NCBI GenBank assembly: GCA_031551275.1
Contig: JAVBNX010000004.1
Coordinates: 186,001 to 250,000 of the forward strand
DNA length: 64,000 nt
DNA from: JAVBMJ01 sp031551275
Lineage (GTDB): Bacteria; Bacteroidota; Bacteroidia; Bacteroidales; Rikenellaceae
Direction of reading: 5' to 3'
Shown here piece by piece: positions 17,191 through 25,243 of this stretch. Position 1 is the stretch's first letter; each line of letters starts with the position of its first letter. The notes under the pieces are model-generated. The model was not told the DNA's origin and did not search any database. It saw only the letters and a list, made by a program, of their open reading frames with translations. The translations under genes were made by a program, and so were the position numbers.

Positions 17191-20100
17191 TTAGAAGGTT
17201 ACGTCCACACCGAAAGTGATGCTCGAAGTAATGGGGAAACCGCCTACCTGGTATCCGCCCACCAGGGCGCTGGGGTAGTTGTCGGTTTTGCGCGACTCGG
17301 GGTTGATGCCCTTGTAGTCCTTGGCCCAGATGTAGAACAGATTGTTGCCCGAAACGTAGACCCGGAGCTCCCTCAGACCGATCTTTTTGGCCGTTTTCAC
17401 AGGCAGGGTATAGCCCAACGCGGCGTTGCGCAGGGTAACGTAGCTCGCGTCGGAGAGGAAATAGTCGGAGTAGGGCAGGCGGGTGTCTGACCCGTGCTCG
17501 ATGTTGGGGGTCATGCCGTTGCCCGGTTGGTCGGCGCTGATCCAGCGGCCCTTGATCCAGGCGCGGTTGTAGCGCTGCGACTCGTTGTAGTTGCCGTCGC
17601 GGTTGTAGACCTTTCCGCCCTGCGAACCCTGGATCAGGAAGCTCAAATCGAAGTTGCGGTAGCTGAAGGAGTTGGTTATCCCGTAGGTAAAGTCGGGGTA
17701 GGGCGAGCCCAGGGCCACCATATCGTTGGCGTCCACTTTGTTGTCCTTGTTGGTGTCGGCGAAGCGCGCCTTGCCGATGCCGTCGTCGTTCATGTGGGGG
17801 TTGGCGGCGATCTCATCGGTGGTGTTCCACACGCCGAGCATTTTGTAACCGTAGAACTGGATCACGGGGTCGCCCACGCGCGCCAGGTAGAACATATTGA
17901 AGCTGGAGCCGTCTTCATAGGTGGTAATGATCTGCTCGTCGCCGCCCAGATCGATGATCCGGTTGCGATTGAGCGAGAAGACCACGTTGGTGCTCCATTG
18001 GAAATCTTTCTTGACGATGTTGCGCGTGTCCAGGCCGATCTCGATCCCCTTGTTCCTCACGCGGCCCTTGTTTTCCCAGCCCGCGGTAAAGCCGGTAAAG
18101 CTCGGCATGGGTTGCTTGAAAAGTAGCGCTTTGGTAATCGAGTAGTAGGCGTCCAGGGCCAGTACGATGCGGTTTTTGAACACGCCCGCGTCCAGCCCCA
18201 GGTTCCACTCCTTGGTCTGTTCCCAGGTCAGGTCGGGGTTGCCCAGCGTTTTGGATGTGTTGGCCATCCCGGGCGACAAAGTGCCGTTCCCGGCGCCGGT
18301 AATGTAGTTGGAGGGGCTGTAATAGATCGAGGAGGCATCCAAAGGTATGCGGTTGTTGCCCGTCATGCCCCAGCTTGCACGCAGTTTGAGGTTGTCGAGC
18401 CAGTGGATGCCCTTCATGAACTCCTCTTCCGAAGCCCTCCAGCCCAGCGAGACCGAGGGGAACCACGCGTTGCGGTTCTTGTCGATAAAACGTGAGCTTT
18501 GGTCCAGGCGTTGAACCACCGAGAGCAAGTAACGGTTGTCGTAGCTGTAATTCGCGCGGGCGAAGTAGGAGAGCATGATCTCGTCCGGGTAGCGGTATGA
18601 GCCCGTATTGCCGAGCACGAACTCGGTGGCGGCGTTGAGGGTGTGGATCTTGTCGGTCGCAAAGCCGGTGCCGCTCAATTCGGCGTATTCGTCGCGGATC
18701 TTGCGCGCCGAGAAACCGACCATCACGCCCAGGTCGTGCTTGCGGTTGAACACCTTGTTGTAGTTGAGGTAGTTCTCCGAGAGCAGGTCTACCAGCGTGG
18801 GGCTGTTGTAGGTCGCCGTTGCGGGGCCTTCGTCCTCGTTGGCCTCGTAGTCGTTATAACGTGTCGAAATGCCGTGCTTGTAGTTTACCCCGTTGGTGGT
18901 GGTAAAGTTGAGGTTCTTGTTGATGTCGACCTTCAGGTAGATGTTGATCAGGCCCTGGAACGCCTCGCTCCCGCGCACGGTCTTGTCCATGATGCTCCGG
19001 GGGTTGTTCTGGGCGGAGGTGGAGAGCGTACCCGTGTACCACACCGGATTGCCGTAGTTGTAGTTGGGGTCGTCCGGGTCGGTAACCGTCGAAGGCCACG
19101 GGAAATTGATCTGGGAGAAGTGGTTTCCGCGCGCGTAGCCCGTTTTGCCGGTCAGCGCGGTGGTAAAGGCGTTGTGGTAGAGCGGCAGGGTCGACGGGGT
19201 GCGGTAGAAGTTGATGAAGCTGTTGGTCGGGCGGTCGTTCTTGTTGTACGACGCGGAGAAGTTGACCCCGGCGCTTACCTTCTTGCTCAGTTTGGTGTCG
19301 AGCTTGGTGCGGAAAGCCAGTTTGTTGATCTCGTTCTGCAGCATGACGCCCTGGTCGTGGGTGTAGTTGGCCGATACGTAGTACCTCGACTCGTTCTTGC
19401 CGCCCGAGATGCTGGTTTGTACCGATGTGATGTTGGTGGCGTCCCTCAGGGCCAGGCGCTGCCAGTCGGTCGACCCGATCTGCGACTCAAGCCATGTGGC
19501 GAAGCGGAAGTTGTTGTTGGTAACCGCCTTTCCGCCCATTTCGTTCTCCTGGACCAGCAGGTTGTAGTAGTCGGTGTTGGTCAGCATGTCGTGGAGCTGG
19601 TAGGCGTACTTGAAGCCCGAGTAGACCTTTACGGAGTACTTCGGGGCGGTCACGTCGCCGCTCTTGGTCGTGATCATGATGACCCCGCCCGCGGCCTGGG
19701 AGCCGTAGATGGCTGCCGAGGAGGCGTCCTTGAAGATCTCGATCGATTTGATGTCCGACGGGTTGATCGTCTGCAGCCCGTCGGCCATGGGGAAGCCGTC
19801 CACAACGACAAGGGGCGTCTTGGCCGCGCTCACGGAGGCCGTGCCCCGCACCCTGATCTCGGGCGCCACGCCCACCTCGGAGGTGGTGTTGTCGACCGTC
19901 AGGCCGGTAATGCGGCCCTGGAGGGCCTGGGCGACGTCCGACACGGGAATGTCGACCAGTTTGTCGCCGCCGATCTGGGCGATCGAGCCCGTGAGGTGGG
20001 ACTTGCGCTGCACGCCATATCCGACCACGACCATCTCTTCGATCTGGGTTACGTCCTGCGACAGGGTTACATCGATGATCTTGCGGCCGCGCAGCGGTTC

Positions 20101-20358
20101 GGAGAGGGAGACGAAACCCACGTAGGAAAATTGCAGGTTTGCGTTGAGGTTCTTCACTGTGATGGTGTACTTGCCCCCGGGACCGGTCGTGGTCCCGTTG
20201 GTGGTCCCCGACTCGATTACCGTAACGCCCACCAATGGCTCGGCCCCGTCGGACACCGTTCCGGTAATGGTCGTACCCGTTTGGGCACGGACCCCAGCCG
20301 AAAGCAGCGTGAACAGGCAAAGAACGAGCAGGATCCTGGTCATGTCGAATTTCTTCAT
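17191..20358 (-). CDS. susC: SusC-family TonB-dependent transporter (alginate PUL)
   Basis: This 1055-residue outer-membrane protein has a signal peptide ending at VRAQ, a carboxypeptidase-regulatory-like domain (about 28-105), the TonB box/plug start EEMVVVGYG, plug motifs GRITGLTV and KDASSAAIYG, and a 22-strand barrel ending in an aromatic residue (DVTF). There is no STN domain, so it does not signal through an anti-sigma factor; control is by the nearby GntR repressor instead. It is the first gene of the leftward alginate operon. Two TTGGTTAACCAA palindromes lie in its upstream region. Confidence 0.95.
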   Translation of the reverse strand: MKKFDMTRILLVLCLFTLLSAGVRAQTGTTITGTVSDGAEPLVGVTVIESGTTNGTTTGPGGKYTITVKNLNANLQFSYVGFVSLSEPLRGRKIIDVTLSQDVTQIEEMVVVGYGVQRKSHLTGSIAQIGGDKLVDIPVSDVAQALQGRITGLTVDNTTSEVGVAPEIRVRGTASVSAAKTPLVVVDGFPMADGLQTINPSDIKSIEIFKDASSAAIYGSQAAGGVIMITTKSGDVTAPKYSVKVYSGFKYAYQLHDMLTNTDYYNLLVQENEMGGKAVTNNNFRFATWLESQIGSTDWQRLALRDATNITSVQTSISGGKNESRYYVSANYTHDQGVMLQNEINKLAFRTKLDTKLSKKVSAGVNFSASYNKNDRPTNSFINFYRTPSTLPLYHNAFTTALTGKTGYARGNHFSQINFPWPSTVTDPDDPNYNYGNPVWYTGTLSTSAQNNPRSIMDKTVRGSEAFQGLINIYLKVDINKNLNFTTTNGVNYKHGISTRYNDYEANEDEGPATATYNSPTLVDLLSENYLNYNKVFNRKHDLGVMVGFSARKIRDEYAELSGTGFATDKIHTLNAATEFVLGNTGSYRYPDEIMLSYFARANYSYDNRYLLSVVQRLDQSSRFIDKNRNAWFPSVSLGWRASEEEFMKGIHWLDNLKLRASWGMTGNNRIPLDASSIYYSPSNYITGAGNGTLSPGMANTSKTLGNPDLTWEQTKEWNLGLDAGVFKNRIVLALDAYYSITKALLFKQPMPSFTGFTAGWENKGRVRNKGIEIGLDTRNIVKKDFQWSTNVVFSLNRNRIIDLGGDEQIITTYEDGSSFNMFYLARVGDPVIQFYGYKMLGVWNTTDEIAANPHMNDDGIGKARFADTNKDNKVDANDMVALGSPYPDFTYGITNSFSYRNFDLSFLIQGSQGGKVYNRDGNYNESQRYNRAWIKGRWISADQPGNGMTPNIEHGSDTRLPYSDYFLSDASYVTLRNAALGYTLPVKTAKKIGLRELRVYVSGNNLFYIWAKDYKGINPESRKTDNYPSALVGGYQVGGFPITSSITFGVDVTF

Positions 20359-20421
20359 GTTGTTGCCGTATTGGTTTTAGGTTTTATGCTGGTTGCGGAG
20401 TTCCGGTGTGGTCCGCTTGTT

Positions 20422-20433
20422 TTGGTTAACCAA
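20422..20433. promoter_or_regulatory. Probable GntR operator 1
   Basis: TTGGTTAACCAA is a perfect 12-bp palindrome 64 bp before the susC start. TTGGT/ACCAA half-sites are those of UxuR/ExuR-type GntR regulators of hexuronate genes (consensus core TTGGTATACCAA). The regulator encoded at 20681-21385 is of this FadR-type class. Confidence 0.7.
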
Positions 20434-20516
20434 TTTTTTCAGAACGATACTTCCCCTCAATTTACCGTAAATCACTTTGTGTCTCGTGCTTAGTATAGCT
20501 TGGTTATTCGATACGT

Positions 20517-20528
20517 TTGGTTAACCAA
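20517..20528. promoter_or_regulatory. Probable GntR operator 2
   Basis: This is a second exact copy of TTGGTTAACCAA, 95 bp from operator 1 (about nine helical turns), which would allow a looped complex. Confidence 0.7.
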
Positions 20529-20626
20529 TTAAACCAACCGCAATGTAGTGACATTTTTTATAAATCCAAGCAAATCGCTAAAAAAATACATATTATCAAT
20601 ATATTACTTAAAATATTTAATAAATA

Positions 20627-20654
20627 CGCCGCCCGGAGCAACTTCCGGGCGGCG
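20627..20654 (-). terminator. Terminator of the GntR gene
   Basis: A perfect 11-bp stem (CGCCGCCCGGA/TCCGGGCGGCG) with a 6-nt loop lies 26 bp after the GntR stop. It is followed on the minus strand by an AT-rich TATTTATTAAAT tract. Confidence 0.75.
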
Positions 20655-20680
20655 TACGATGCGGCGCAGGCGGGGATACC

Positions 20681-21385
20681 TTATATATTGCTTTTGGCGA
20701 ACGAGTAGAGCCTGTCCAGGTGCAGGCGCATGGCGGCCCTCGCCTTCTGCGGGTCGCGTTCCCGGATCGCTTCGATCAGGCGCGTGTGGTCCGATATGTC
20801 GCCTTTGGTGGGGCTCAGGCAGAAGTTGGTGTTGAAGTAGTTGTTCAGGATGTCGGGGGTAATGACCAGCAGCATGGAACGGATGACCTCGTTGTGCGAA
20901 GCCTGGGCGATTACCCGGTGGAAGTACATGTCCTTTTCAAGGCGCTGGTCGGTGTCGAACACCGCCATGTACTCCTCGTGGGCCCGCACCAGCGCCTCTA
21001 TATCGGCCTCCGTGGCACGTTCGCACGCCAGGCGGATGGCCTCCTCCTCGAGCACGATGCGCGTCTCGACCAGCGAGAAAAAGTCGTAGTGGCTGATGGT
21101 CAGTATGTCGGAGATCAGCCCGTCGATCGAGGCCAGGCGGATGGAGGAGACGAACGTCCCGCTTTGCGGAAGGGTGCGGACGATGCCGTAGAATTCGAGT
21201 TTCTTGAAGGCGTTGCGGATGTGCATGCGGCTTACCTCCAGCTCTTCGGCGAACTTGCGTTCGGCCGGGAGGCGGCTGCCTGTGGTCAGCTCGCCGGACT
21301 GGATCATCTCCCGGATCTTTTTTATTACTATCGTGACGGGATCGGCTTTGATGAGGCTGTTTCCGACGCTCTCTGCGGGCTCCAT
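20681..21385 (-). CDS. FadR-type GntR regulator of the alginate locus
   Basis: This is a 234-residue protein from the ATG at 21385; a TTG at 21418 would add 11 residues. The winged helix-turn-helix includes SRLPAERKFAEELEVSRMHI and GTFVSS, and the C-terminal alpha-helical FCD ligand domain carries the conserved pattern around ARTEADI-like segments, FHRVIAQASHN and HTRLIEAIRERD. Related Bacteroidota alginate operons carry such a regulator that senses a uronate catabolite. It is divergent from the esterase/MFS genes and upstream of susC, and three copies of one palindrome flank it, so it probably represses both transcription units and itself. Confidence 0.88.
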   Translation of the reverse strand: MEPAESVGNSLIKADPVTIVIKKIREMIQSGELTTGSRLPAERKFAEELEVSRMHIRNAFKKLEFYGIVRTLPQSGTFVSSIRLASIDGLISDILTISHYDFFSLVETRIVLEEEAIRLACERATEADIEALVRAHEEYMAVFDTDQRLEKDMYFHRVIAQASHNEVIRSMLLVITPDILNNYFNTNFCLSPTKGDISDHTRLIEAIRERDPQKARAAMRLHLDRLYSFAKSNI

Positions 21386-21420
21386 GTTGTTTGCTGATTT
21401 TGAAAAATTTTCAGGCAAGG

Positions 21421-21452
21421 TATGAAAATTTTAATAATTAATGCTAAGTTTG
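21421..21452 (+). promoter_or_regulatory. Promoter of the esterase-MFS operon
   Basis: TAAGTTTG (21445-21452) matches the Bacteroidota -7 element TAnnTTTG. TATG at 21421-21424, 20 bp upstream, is one mismatch from the -33 element TTTG. The start site would fall near 21459, immediately before the operator at 21461. Confidence 0.55.
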
Positions 21453-21460
21453 TGGTGTAA

Positions 21461-21472
21461 TTGGTTTACCAA
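21461..21472. promoter_or_regulatory. Probable GntR operator 3
   Basis: TTGGTTTACCAA differs by one base from the two palindromes before susC. It lies at the predicted transcription start of the esterase gene, a classic repressor position, and in the divergent region of the GntR gene itself. Confidence 0.65.
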
Positions 21473-21493
21473 AATTTGAAAAACCTATCAATC

Positions 21494-22474
21494 ATGAGAA
21501 TACTTCCATTGTTTTTCGTCCTGTTGCTGGCTTTGCCGCTTCATGCGCAGGAAACCGCTTACAACCGCTACTCCATGACGCTGCTGCCCGACGGGAATGG
21601 GGGCTACGTTTTGAAGTCCGCCCAAAAGTATGAAAAAATCATAGATATTACTAAAATCCCCGACCTTTTGGTGCCCTATAAGCATCAGTCCGATAAGATA
21701 AACGGTTCAGTTTATAAACATATTGTTACCGACGAATATCTCTACAAGACCTATCCCGGCTACGAGTTGCGCCTGCAGGTGGACCGTGCTCCCGGCGACG
21801 CCCCCGCACCTTTCATGGTCTACATTCACGGCGGCGGATGGGCGCGCGGCGAGATGACGGCCAACCGCGAGCTGTCGAAGTACTGCGCCGCCAAATGCGG
21901 GGTTACCGGGGTAAGGATCAGCTACACCCTCGCCCCGCAGGCGGACGCTACCGTGCTCGTATCAATACAGGACGTGCTGGACGCCGTTCAATGGGTAAAA
22001 GAAAACGCGGCGATGCTCAACGTCGACCCCGCCCGCTTCGGCTTTATGGGAGGCTCGGCCGGAGGGCACCTGGCCGCCATGGGGGCGCTGAAGACCCCGG
22101 GCGCCAAGGTGCTGATCGGTGTCTCGGGCATCTACGACCTGACCACGGCGGCCATATCGGCCCGGGCGACGCAGCCCGAGCGGATCGCCTATTTTTGCGA
22201 TAAGGACCCCGCGGTGCTCAAACAAGCCTCCCCCGTCTTCAATATCCCGGCCAAGGCGGCCCTGCCCTCCGTGCTGCTGATCCACGGCACGGGCGACATC
22301 GTGGTCGAGTGCGAGCAGAGCGTCATCATGCGCGACGCGTTGCAAAAGGCCGGATGCAAAAACCTGAAGCTCAATCTGCTCCAATACTACGACCACGGGG
22401 TCTCCTCCTCGGCCTCCGACAAGAAGGAGGAGTTGCTGCTGGAGATGGCCGAATTTATCAAAGACAATATTTAA
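21494..22474 (+). CDS. Secreted alpha/beta-hydrolase, esterase/feruloyl-esterase-like
   Basis: This is a 326-residue protein from the ATG at 21494; an upstream TTG at 21461 overlaps the operator and is rejected. It has a signal peptide ending LHAQ, an HGGGW oxyanion motif, the nucleophile serine in GGSAGGH, an Asp in HGTGDIVV and the catalytic His in YYDHGV. This is the hormone-sensitive-lipase/BD-FAE type of carbohydrate esterase. The gene lies 12 bp before the uronate-type MFS gene and behind the GntR operator, so it belongs to the alginate regulon. Removal of O-acetyl groups from alginate is a reasonable but untested guess. Confidence 0.75.
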   Translation: MRILPLFFVLLLALPLHAQETAYNRYSMTLLPDGNGGYVLKSAQKYEKIIDITKIPDLLVPYKHQSDKINGSVYKHIVTDEYLYKTYPGYELRLQVDRAPGDAPAPFMVYIHGGGWARGEMTANRELSKYCAAKCGVTGVRISYTLAPQADATVLVSIQDVLDAVQWVKENAAMLNVDPARFGFMGGSAGGHLAAMGALKTPGAKVLIGVSGIYDLTTAAISARATQPERIAYFCDKDPAVLKQASPVFNIPAKAALPSVLLIHGTGDIVVECEQSVIMRDALQKAGCKNLKLNLLQYYDHGVSSSASDKKEELLLEMAEFIKDNI

Positions 22475-22486
22475 AATCTTGCAACG

Positions 22487-23962
22487 ATGAAAGTTAAAGG
22501 ACTCAGATGGGTAATCCTGAGCATGATCATGCTCGTGTCGGTAATCAACTACCTCGACCGGGGTACGCTCAACTACATGTGGATGGCCAACAAGAAGACG
22601 GCCTATCCCGCCCAAAACGTCGCCTTTACCCCTGACGGCGGCCGGTGCGTGCTTACCTCTGAGGACGGGACCGCATTCGAGGTTCTGGCCGACCGCGTCG
22701 AACCCAACGCCGACGGGAGCTACACCTATACCGAGGTGGGCGGTATTGCCGCCGACCTGGGCATTATCGACCGCGACAAGCCCATGGCCGAGCTCATGGC
22801 GCAGGCCAAGGCCCTGCTGGCGAACATTACCATATTTTTTATGATCGCTTACGGCCTGAGCCAGCTCTTCTCCGGTAAGCTCTACGATAAGATCGGCACA
22901 CGCAAGGGATTCGCCCTCTCCGCGCTGGTTTGGGGCGCTGCCGACGCCCTGGCCAGCCTGGCCGTGGGGTTACGCTCGCTGACCGCCTTCCGCTTTATGC
23001 TGGGGCTGGGCGAGGCGGGGCCCTGGCCCGGTACGACCAAATCCAACGCCGAATGGTTTCCCACCCGGGAGCGCGCCCTGGGGCAGGGGCTGTTCAACGC
23101 CTCGACCTCCGTAGGGGCGATCCTCGCCCCGATCGTGATCTCCTTCCTCTATTTGGCTTTCGGGTGGAAGGCGACCTTCGTCGTGATCGGGGTGTTGGCC
23201 ATCCTGTGGATCGTCCCCTGGCTGATCATCAACAAGAAAGGCCCGTCGGAGCACCCATGGATCACTGACGAGGAGAAAGAGTACATCCTCTCGGGCCAGC
23301 CCGAAGCCGCCACATCCGCCCCCATCCGGAGCAAGACTTGGGGCGAGTTGCTGGCCCATAAAAAGAATTACGCGTTGATCCTGGGTCGCTTTTTCATCGA
23401 CCCGGTGTGGTGGATGTTCGTTACCTTCATCCCCATCTACCTGATCGACGTCTACAACCTGGACATCAAGCAGGTGGCCATGTCGGCCTGGGTGCCCTAC
23501 GTGGGCGCGGCGATAGGCGCCTTTACGGGAGGATGGTTCTCCGGGTGGCTGCACAAGCTCGGCAAGAGCCTCAACTTCTCCCGCAAGGCGGCCATGGTCC
23601 TGGGTATGTGCATCGCCATGCCCGGCGTGGTGGGCGCTGCCCTCTCCTCGACGCCGGTCTCGGCGGTGGTCATGATGGCGGTCATCCTGTGCGGCTACCA
23701 GTTCTTCTGCTCCAACCTGCAAACCCTGGCGGCGGATTTCCACTACGGCAAAACGGTAGGCACCCTGGCCGGCATGGGAGGCGCAGCCGCCGTATTGGGC
23801 ACCATCCTGGCGATGCTGGTGGTACCCCTGATCACTAAAGTGGGCTGGACGCCCTTCTTCATCCTGGGCGGCCTGCTTTTCCCCTTGTCCCTGCTGGCGA
23901 TCTTCCTGTTCGGCGGCCGCATCCAGCACATCGACCTGGACGACAAGGAGCGAACCGAATAG
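22487..23962 (+). CDS. MFS uronate/DEH transporter (ACS family)
   Basis: This 491-residue 12-helix transporter has hexuronate-transporter (ExuT-like) motifs: INYLDRGTLNY in helix 1, GKLYDKIGTRKG after helix 2, and LGLGEAGPWPG with EWFPTRERALGQG. About 60 extra residues, roughly 38-100, lie between helix 1 and helix 2; on topology this loop would be periplasmic. Similar MFS genes in alginate operons import the unsaturated monomer or DEH into the cytoplasm. It is co-transcribed with the esterase and converges on the URO-D-like gene, with a 14-bp gap and no terminator visible. Confidence 0.85.
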   Translation: MKVKGLRWVILSMIMLVSVINYLDRGTLNYMWMANKKTAYPAQNVAFTPDGGRCVLTSEDGTAFEVLADRVEPNADGSYTYTEVGGIAADLGIIDRDKPMAELMAQAKALLANITIFFMIAYGLSQLFSGKLYDKIGTRKGFALSALVWGAADALASLAVGLRSLTAFRFMLGLGEAGPWPGTTKSNAEWFPTRERALGQGLFNASTSVGAILAPIVISFLYLAFGWKATFVVIGVLAILWIVPWLIINKKGPSEHPWITDEEKEYILSGQPEAATSAPIRSKTWGELLAHKKNYALILGRFFIDPVWWMFVTFIPIYLIDVYNLDIKQVAMSAWVPYVGAAIGAFTGGWFSGWLHKLGKSLNFSRKAAMVLGMCIAMPGVVGAALSSTPVSAVVMMAVILCGYQFFCSNLQTLAADFHYGKTVGTLAGMGGAAAVLGTILAMLVVPLITKVGWTPFFILGGLLFPLSLLAIFLFGGRIQHIDLDDKERTE

Positions 23963-23976
23963 AACCCCTCGCGAAG

Positions 23977-25035
23977 TTACCCCCGTTCCCGCGCGCGGAT
24001 CTCCTTTACGGCGTCGACCATGGCGTGGAAACCCTCCACGGACATGTATTCCGGGAGCGAGTTGCCCGATCCGAGGGCGTAGCCCCGGGCCGCGGCGCGG
24101 AATCCGGTCCCTTCGCGCAGCACTTTTTCGTAGACGTAGTCGTACGGGTTGAGGATCAGTTCGTTCATGTCGATGCCCCCGAAAAGGCCGATCCGGTCCC
24201 CGTATAGCTCGATCCACCGGCTGAAAGGGGCGATCTGGTCCTCGTTGCTGTGTTTGGCGTCGATGCCCAGGGCGAGGATATCGGGCATGATGTTGAAGAT
24301 GTTGCCGCACGAATGGAGCAGGAATTTCTTGCCCGCCCCGTGCGCGATGTCGATTACCATCTTGTACCGGGGGAGGATGTGGGTGCGGATCGTATCGGGA
24401 TCGAGCATCGTCGAGGTGCGGTGCCCCAGATCGTCGCCCATGCGCAGGAAAACGAACAGGTCGCTGTATTCGCGCGCCATTTCGGTCCACAGCGTCCGGT
24501 AGAGCCATTCGATCTTATTGAACAGGTCGGCGAACAGCTCGGGGTCGGTAAACTGCATCATGCACAGGCTCTCGAAACCCACCAGGTCCTGCGAGGTCTC
24601 GAAGATGCCGTAGCCGCAGCCGCCGTAGGCCTTCATGCCCTGGGGCGTCACGCGGCGGATCGACTCCAGGCGCGGGCGGTATGTCTCCCAGAAGATGCGC
24701 GGGATATCCTCGAAAGGGTACTTCTCGAAATCGTCACGCGTCTGGATGGGACCGTTGCCCCCGAGGATGGCCCCGTGGCCGGGGATGATGTCGCAGATAG
24801 CCGCCTCGTAGTCGAACGCGTCGTAGGTGTGCTCGCGCCAGAAACCGGTGTAGCGCGTGAAATAGGCGTCCAACTGCGCCGGGGTGCGGCAGGCTTCGAT
24901 ATCCATCTCCTCGCCCGTGCATTTGGCGATGAACGGCGCATCGATGTGGTGCTCATACAGGGGCAGGTAGTCCGGGCGCTGGTTGTAGAGCACCTTGAGG
25001 ATGTTGTTGCAGTCGGGTTGGAAGGTTTCTTTCAT
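23977..25035 (-). CDS. Uroporphyrinogen decarboxylase (URO-D)-like protein
   Basis: This is a 352-residue TIM-barrel protein of the URO-D/MtaA-like superfamily. I take the ATG at 25035; a GTG at 25062 would add nine residues but would leave almost no leader after the possible -7 element at 25079. FLLHSCGNI near residue 240 provides the His-x-Cys zinc ligands seen in corrinoid/thiol methyltransferases of the family, and FGGIDMNELI closes the barrel. True HemE residues are not evident, so haem synthesis is unlikely. Members of unknown role recur beside sugar-degradation genes. It is transcribed alone, between two PULs. Confidence 0.75.
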   Translation of the reverse strand: MKETFQPDCNNILKVLYNQRPDYLPLYEHHIDAPFIAKCTGEEMDIEACRTPAQLDAYFTRYTGFWREHTYDAFDYEAAICDIIPGHGAILGGNGPIQTRDDFEKYPFEDIPRIFWETYRPRLESIRRVTPQGMKAYGGCGYGIFETSQDLVGFESLCMMQFTDPELFADLFNKIEWLYRTLWTEMAREYSDLFVFLRMGDDLGHRTSTMLDPDTIRTHILPRYKMVIDIAHGAGKKFLLHSCGNIFNIMPDILALGIDAKHSNEDQIAPFSRWIELYGDRIGLFGGIDMNELILNPYDYVYEKVLREGTGFRAAARGYALGSGNSLPEYMSVEGFHAMVDAVKEIRARERG

Positions 25036-25243
25036 GGGGGAAGCGTATTTCGCGGGGTTCACGCCCGGAGCGTTTTTACAAAGATAATTCTTTTCAGATA
25101 ATCTTTATCGAGTCGTTGTGTTCATCGCGTTTCACGCCTTTCATAATCGAATAAAATTCATACCTTAGCCGTCTGCTATCCTGCAACTCCCGGAGGATTC
25201 GCAGGATAGTGTTTAATCCGCCGTGACGGCCCAATGTGAAATT

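Larger units (their letters stand above)
20359..20626 (-). promoter_or_regulatory. Upstream regulatory region of the alginate susC operon
   Basis: The AT-rich 322-bp gap between susC and the GntR gene holds two identical palindromes (20422-20433 and 20517-20528), an inverted repeat ATTTACCGTAAAT at 20460-20472 between them, and the GntR terminator at its right end. I could not find a convincing TAnnTTTG element on the minus strand, so the promoter itself is not placed. Confidence 0.6.

Noticed and set aside
25079..25086. TATCTTTG on the minus strand as promoter of the URO-D-like gene
   Set aside because: The -7 match is good, but no TTTG-like -33 element lies at the right distance. I used it only as weak support for the ATG start.
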